From assembly GCF_000224145.3 (NCBI RefSeq), contig NC_020174.2:2496791-2560790 (forward strand): a stretch of DNA of 64,000 nt, read 5' to 3'. The notes under the pieces were generated by a model that was not told the origin of the DNA, made no database searches, and saw only the letters and a list, made by a program, of their open reading frames with translations. Of this stretch, positions 60,990-64,000 are shown in pieces (position 1 is the stretch's first letter; each line of letters starts with the position of its first letter). The position numbers and the translations under genes are program-made. This DNA comes from Ciona intestinalis. Lineage: Eukaryota; Chordata; Ascidiacea; Phlebobranchia; Cionidae.

Positions 60990-61486
60990 TTTAAGTAAAA
61001 AAATCAAAAATTTAAGTTAACTACACTTGAAATATCTGCAGATAAAAGTAACACAGTGCAATTGAAACATGCAAATGTACAACTAAATGATTGCTTTATA
61101 TGAATAAGTAAGACATTAAATTACATTAATATATACAGATTGTTGGTATTTTGTACCGAAGTGATATTTACATAAAATATAGTCATTTTTTTCAAAGAAT
61201 AGATTTCATAAGGTTAAATAAAATATGATAAAAAATTTACAATCGAACAGATTAATCTCCATTCATTTTTAAAAAATTTATTTTATAGTGCAAATAATTT
61301 AAATTAATTCTCCCTAAAAACAAAATATGTATATATATACCCTAACAACCATTTTGCAGCATAGCCTATGCTCGTATGCTGCATAGGTAAAAAATGGACT
61401 TGGTTGCCTATGATTGTGTTAGAAAACTGGCAGTACAAATAAGTGTTTTAAAATAACCCAAAATCACACGGTCTTATTTCACTAAT

Positions 61487-63295
61487 TTAGCTAGATTGCT
61501 GGAACTGATCAATGCATACACATGGACGGTTTCCTGGTAAAGGTAAAAAATCAAAACTCATTTCTTTTGCAACATCTGCTGCATGCTGAGAAATCGATGA
61601 GATATCTTGGAATTTCAATATTTCTTCCATTCTGTTGCGAACTTGAACTATGGTTGGTCGATCATCTGGCTCATGGCTCCAAGCCTGTATCAATATTTCC
61701 TTCAAACTCGAGACAATACTTGAACTTGCCTCCTCCCCCAATTCATCGAACCGCCTTATTTGTTCATCTACGGAGGTAATCAAAGGACGGTCTTCATTGA
61801 GAACTGAAGCCTCAAATTCCCGACGGTTTCCTGGAGCAGGAATTGCCGATCGAGACAAACCAACATAAATGCACATAGCAAAACTATAAACATCAGATGC
61901 TTTTGTCATGTTGTTGTAATTTACAAGTCTCTCAGGTGCACGATATTGAAGTGTTGATTCACCACCTGAAACATTAGGTCTATTGCTTCCTGTCAATGAC
62001 TTAAGCCTTGCACCACCAAAATCTCCAATCTTAACATGCAGACCACTTGTTAACATGAAGTTGTCAGGTTTTAAATCCCCATGAATAATTCCTTGGTCTG
62101 CATTAGCATAGTGTAAATAAGAGACTCCTTTTGCTGCCTCCCACAACATTCGAAGAATCAATCCAGGCCTGATTTGAATGGTATTATTTACAAACAAATT
62201 CTGCAGATTCCCACCATGCATATATTCTGTAATTATTCCAATTGAATGATCCCATGCTATAACACCAAGAAGTGATATCACATTGGGGTTTCTACCCAAT
62301 CGAAGGAGATCCATCTCTTGACTTATTTTATTTGCGATTGTGGTGTTATTTCGTGGACAATCAATACATTTCACAGCAACTACTTCCAACGCGTCATGAA
62401 AAGCAATACGTACAGTGCTATAGCCTCCATAACCAAGAATTCCACCATCATTATATGTACGAAAATCACTAGAATTGAAAGACCTTGGTAGATTTGTAGG
62501 CCCAGATTGCACAGCTGGTCTGTCGTGATTATTTTCACTTGGTTCAGGATCAGGTGATGGATCATTTGGTATTCGTTGGTTATCATCAGGTGATGAACCT
62601 ATAACCCCTAAGTCACTATCATCTTCGTTCTCATTGCTTGTTTCGGAACTTGTAAAAGAGTCCATTACCTGAACAGCTTCATTCTGCGATGAATTAGACC
62701 CAAATGGAGTTGCATCAACTGGTTTATCAGAACCATGTTCAACAGTAATTTGAACTTCATCTGATGTGCTTGATGTGCTACTTTGTTGCTGAAGCTTATA
62801 TTTTGTTTTACCAGGTGTTTGTGTTATTTTGCTCCTAAATATATCTGAGCTTGATGATCCTCTCATTTTAATACGGGTCTGGATAACATGTTGTTCTTTG
62901 TCCTTTGTAGTAAAATCAAGTGAACGTTTGAATGTTTCTTTTATAGGTTGTGAACTAAAACTTCTTTGTAGTGATGTTTCAGTGGTTTCTTTTTGTAAGC
63001 TTTGATGCTTAATGGTAATCTTCTTTGATGACGTTTTTCTGACACCTTCTGATTTAACTTTGGTAAGTTTGTTCTGTGCAGATGAACATTCTCCTTTAGC
63101 ACTACTTTTTCCTTTTTGCTGATTTACCTGACAAGATTTGGAAACAGAACTCTGTTTATTTGTTAAATCATTTAACGGTCTTGTTTTGTTCTGATTTTTT
63201 TGATCCCCCTTAAAGAATTTAAACAAAGTAGTTTGCTTCTTTTCATTCACCTTGCCATTTTCCAAATTATTTTCATTTTCTGTTGTGCTTGGCAT
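61487..63295 (-). CDS. Intronless TKL-type protein kinase with an N-terminal PIP-box-like motif
   Basis: A 602-residue frame. Residues 21-28, QTTLFKFF, flanked by Lys on both sides, fit the PCNA-interacting consensus QxxhxxFF exactly. Residues 30-275 are Ser, Thr, Lys and Gln rich and probably disordered. A kinase domain fills about 280-560: Gly loop ILGYGGYSTVRIA, catalytic Lys in VVAVKCID near 308, HGDLKPDN near 403, KIGDFGGAR near 425 and YRAPERL near 450, then a typical C-lobe with DVYSFAMCIY and DDRPTIVQVRNRM. All catalytic residues are present, so activity is expected. HGD in place of HRD makes it a non-RD kinase, as in IRAKs. Overall it is RIPK/IRAK/LRRK-like (TKL group), without a recognised death, RHIM or LRR domain. 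No vertebrate orthologue recognised. The STI1-like gene follows on the same strand. Confidence 0.85.
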   Translation of the reverse strand: MPSTTENENNLENGKVNEKKQTTLFKFFKGDQKNQNKTRPLNDLTNKQSSVSKSCQVNQQKGKSSAKGECSSAQNKLTKVKSEGVRKTSSKKITIKHQSLQKETTETSLQRSFSSQPIKETFKRSLDFTTKDKEQHVIQTRIKMRGSSSSDIFRSKITQTPGKTKYKLQQQSSTSSTSDEVQITVEHGSDKPVDATPFGSNSSQNEAVQVMDSFTSSETSNENEDDSDLGVIGSSPDDNQRIPNDPSPDPEPSENNHDRPAVQSGPTNLPRSFNSSDFRTYNDGGILGYGGYSTVRIAFHDALEVVAVKCIDCPRNNTTIANKISQEMDLLRLGRNPNVISLLGVIAWDHSIGIITEYMHGGNLQNLFVNNTIQIRPGLILRMLWEAAKGVSYLHYANADQGIIHGDLKPDNFMLTSGLHVKIGDFGGARLKSLTGSNRPNVSGGESTLQYRAPERLVNYNNMTKASDVYSFAMCIYVGLSRSAIPAPGNRREFEASVLNEDRPLITSVDEQIRRFDELGEEASSSIVSSLKEILIQAWSHEPDDRPTIVQVRNRMEEILKFQDISSISQHAADVAKEMSFDFLPLPGNRPCVCIDQFQQSS

Positions 63296-63634
63296 GTTGA
63301 TTTTAGTTAGTAATGCTAAAAATTTTAACTATCCTAATTGGAAAGTTAATTACCAGTTTAATTCTGCTAAAAAACTATGGCAAGAACACATTAGGTGAAA
63401 ATAACTGACGAAAGTTAATAAATATGGAAATTTTGTCCAAGCCTGTAAAGCCAAGTGTTTAGCAGGGTAATCCTTCAGCTGGTGACCACCTAAAATTTTG
63501 GTTTCCTAATGTTCCTTGGGAATCACCGATACCCGCTGTATTATTTTTTTTTAAATCGGGTGTTCGTGTCAAAAATAATTTTTAAAATGCGCATCACCGT
63601 ATTTTCCACATGAGCCCTCATGAATTGAACAAAG

Positions 63635-63885
63635 GTAAGATTATTACGTCATAGAATCCGTATTGTTACGTTTGATTTCTCTGTGACAGATTACGTAATT
63701 TGTTCTGTTACAGATTAAGTAATAGGGGGTTATTGGTTGGGAATTAGGGGTTAAGGGTTATGGCTTGGGGTTAAGGTTTTTACTAGCATAAAACATGGGG
63801 AGAAACAAGACTATAACCTCCCGTAACGTACGTAATATATCACTATTGTGACGTAACATACCGCGACTGTGACGTAATAAATCGT
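63635..63885. promoter_or_regulatory. Cluster of TGACGTAA (CRE/ATF-like) sites
   Basis: TTACGTCA at about 63646 and TGACGTAA at about 63849 and 63870, with related ACGTAA copies between, lie 350-580 bases upstream of the kinase start. They could be bZIP sites of its promoter. A G-rich stretch with GGGGTTA motifs lies at 63725-63775. Confidence 0.3.
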
Positions 63886-64000
63886 TAATTTTCTGCTAGT
63901 CAGGCGAATTGAGGTGACGAAGCACGTTGTGGCGCGAACCTGACTGAAAATTAATTCACACCGTATTCCTTTGTATTAAACCGGGGTCGGTCTCCTATTT

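Larger units (their letters stand above)
59526..61486. repeat. Direct duplication around the 60.5 kb gap
   Basis: About 59120-60458 is repeated as about 60584-61904: STI1-like 5' part, intergenic DNA and kinase 3' part, in the same order and strand. The copies differ by about 1 percent substitutions and one indel of about 22 bases (near 59625 versus 61085). The unit is about 1.45 kb and the two contigs meet at the 125-N gap. Confidence 0.85.

Overview
The window looks like nuclear DNA of an ascidian tunicate, most likely a Ciona species. The genes are compact and multi-exon with GT-AG introns, the proteins are chordate orthologues at invertebrate-like divergence, and the AT-rich non-coding DNA is full of one short MITE family and one tRNA-derived SINE-like family. 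No prokaryotic operon, CRISPR array, rRNA or free-standing tRNA gene was seen. The species is inferred; no database was searched.

Layout, left to right. (1) 1-5.6 kb, minus strand: the first 11 coding exons (399 residues) of the mTOR kinase gene, running off the left edge. (2) 7.1-11.3 kb, plus: a complete 10-exon SLC16/monocarboxylate-transporter-like gene. (3) 11.3-15.3 kb: repeat-rich DNA with a roughly 2.2 kb element bounded by long inverted repeats and holding an assembly gap (13842-14205). (4) 15.3-18.4 kb, plus: a BTB-BACK-Kelch gene whose start codon seems to be split by an intron. (5) 18.4-22.6 kb: a partly duplicated segment carrying a small secreted-peptide gene (minus); one copy looks complete, the other keeps only the last exon. 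(6) 23.1-25.0 kb, plus: an intronless CLPB/SKD3 gene, followed closely by PRPF4 (25.2-29.6 kb, 11 exons), possibly co-transcribed. (7) 30.1-33.1 kb, plus: HSD17B8-like short-chain dehydrogenase. (8) 33.4-37.0 kb, minus: ATAT1, alpha-tubulin acetyltransferase. (9) 37.9-50.3 kb, plus: a 25-exon adhesion GPCR (1361 aa) with a kringle domain near its N-terminus. (10) 51.0-54.8 kb, minus: a C1orf21-like, probably N-myristoylated protein. (11) 54.8-58.7 kb: gene-poor, repeat-bearing. (12) 58.7-63.3 kb, minus: an STI1-type-domain gene and a TKL-type kinase gene, both intronless, each present once whole and once partly around a second gap (60459-60583), so either a recent duplication or an unmerged second haplotype.

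The genes are mostly unrelated housekeeping or signalling genes, not a pathway cluster. The most unusual items are the kringle-bearing adhesion GPCR, with the kringle on a single symmetrical phase 1-1 exon; the intronless kinase with an N-terminal sequence matching a PCNA-interacting PIP box; and the duplicated secreted-peptide locus. Exon boundaries were derived by hand from splice sites, reading-frame continuity and remembered protein families; reading phase is continuous across all listed introns.
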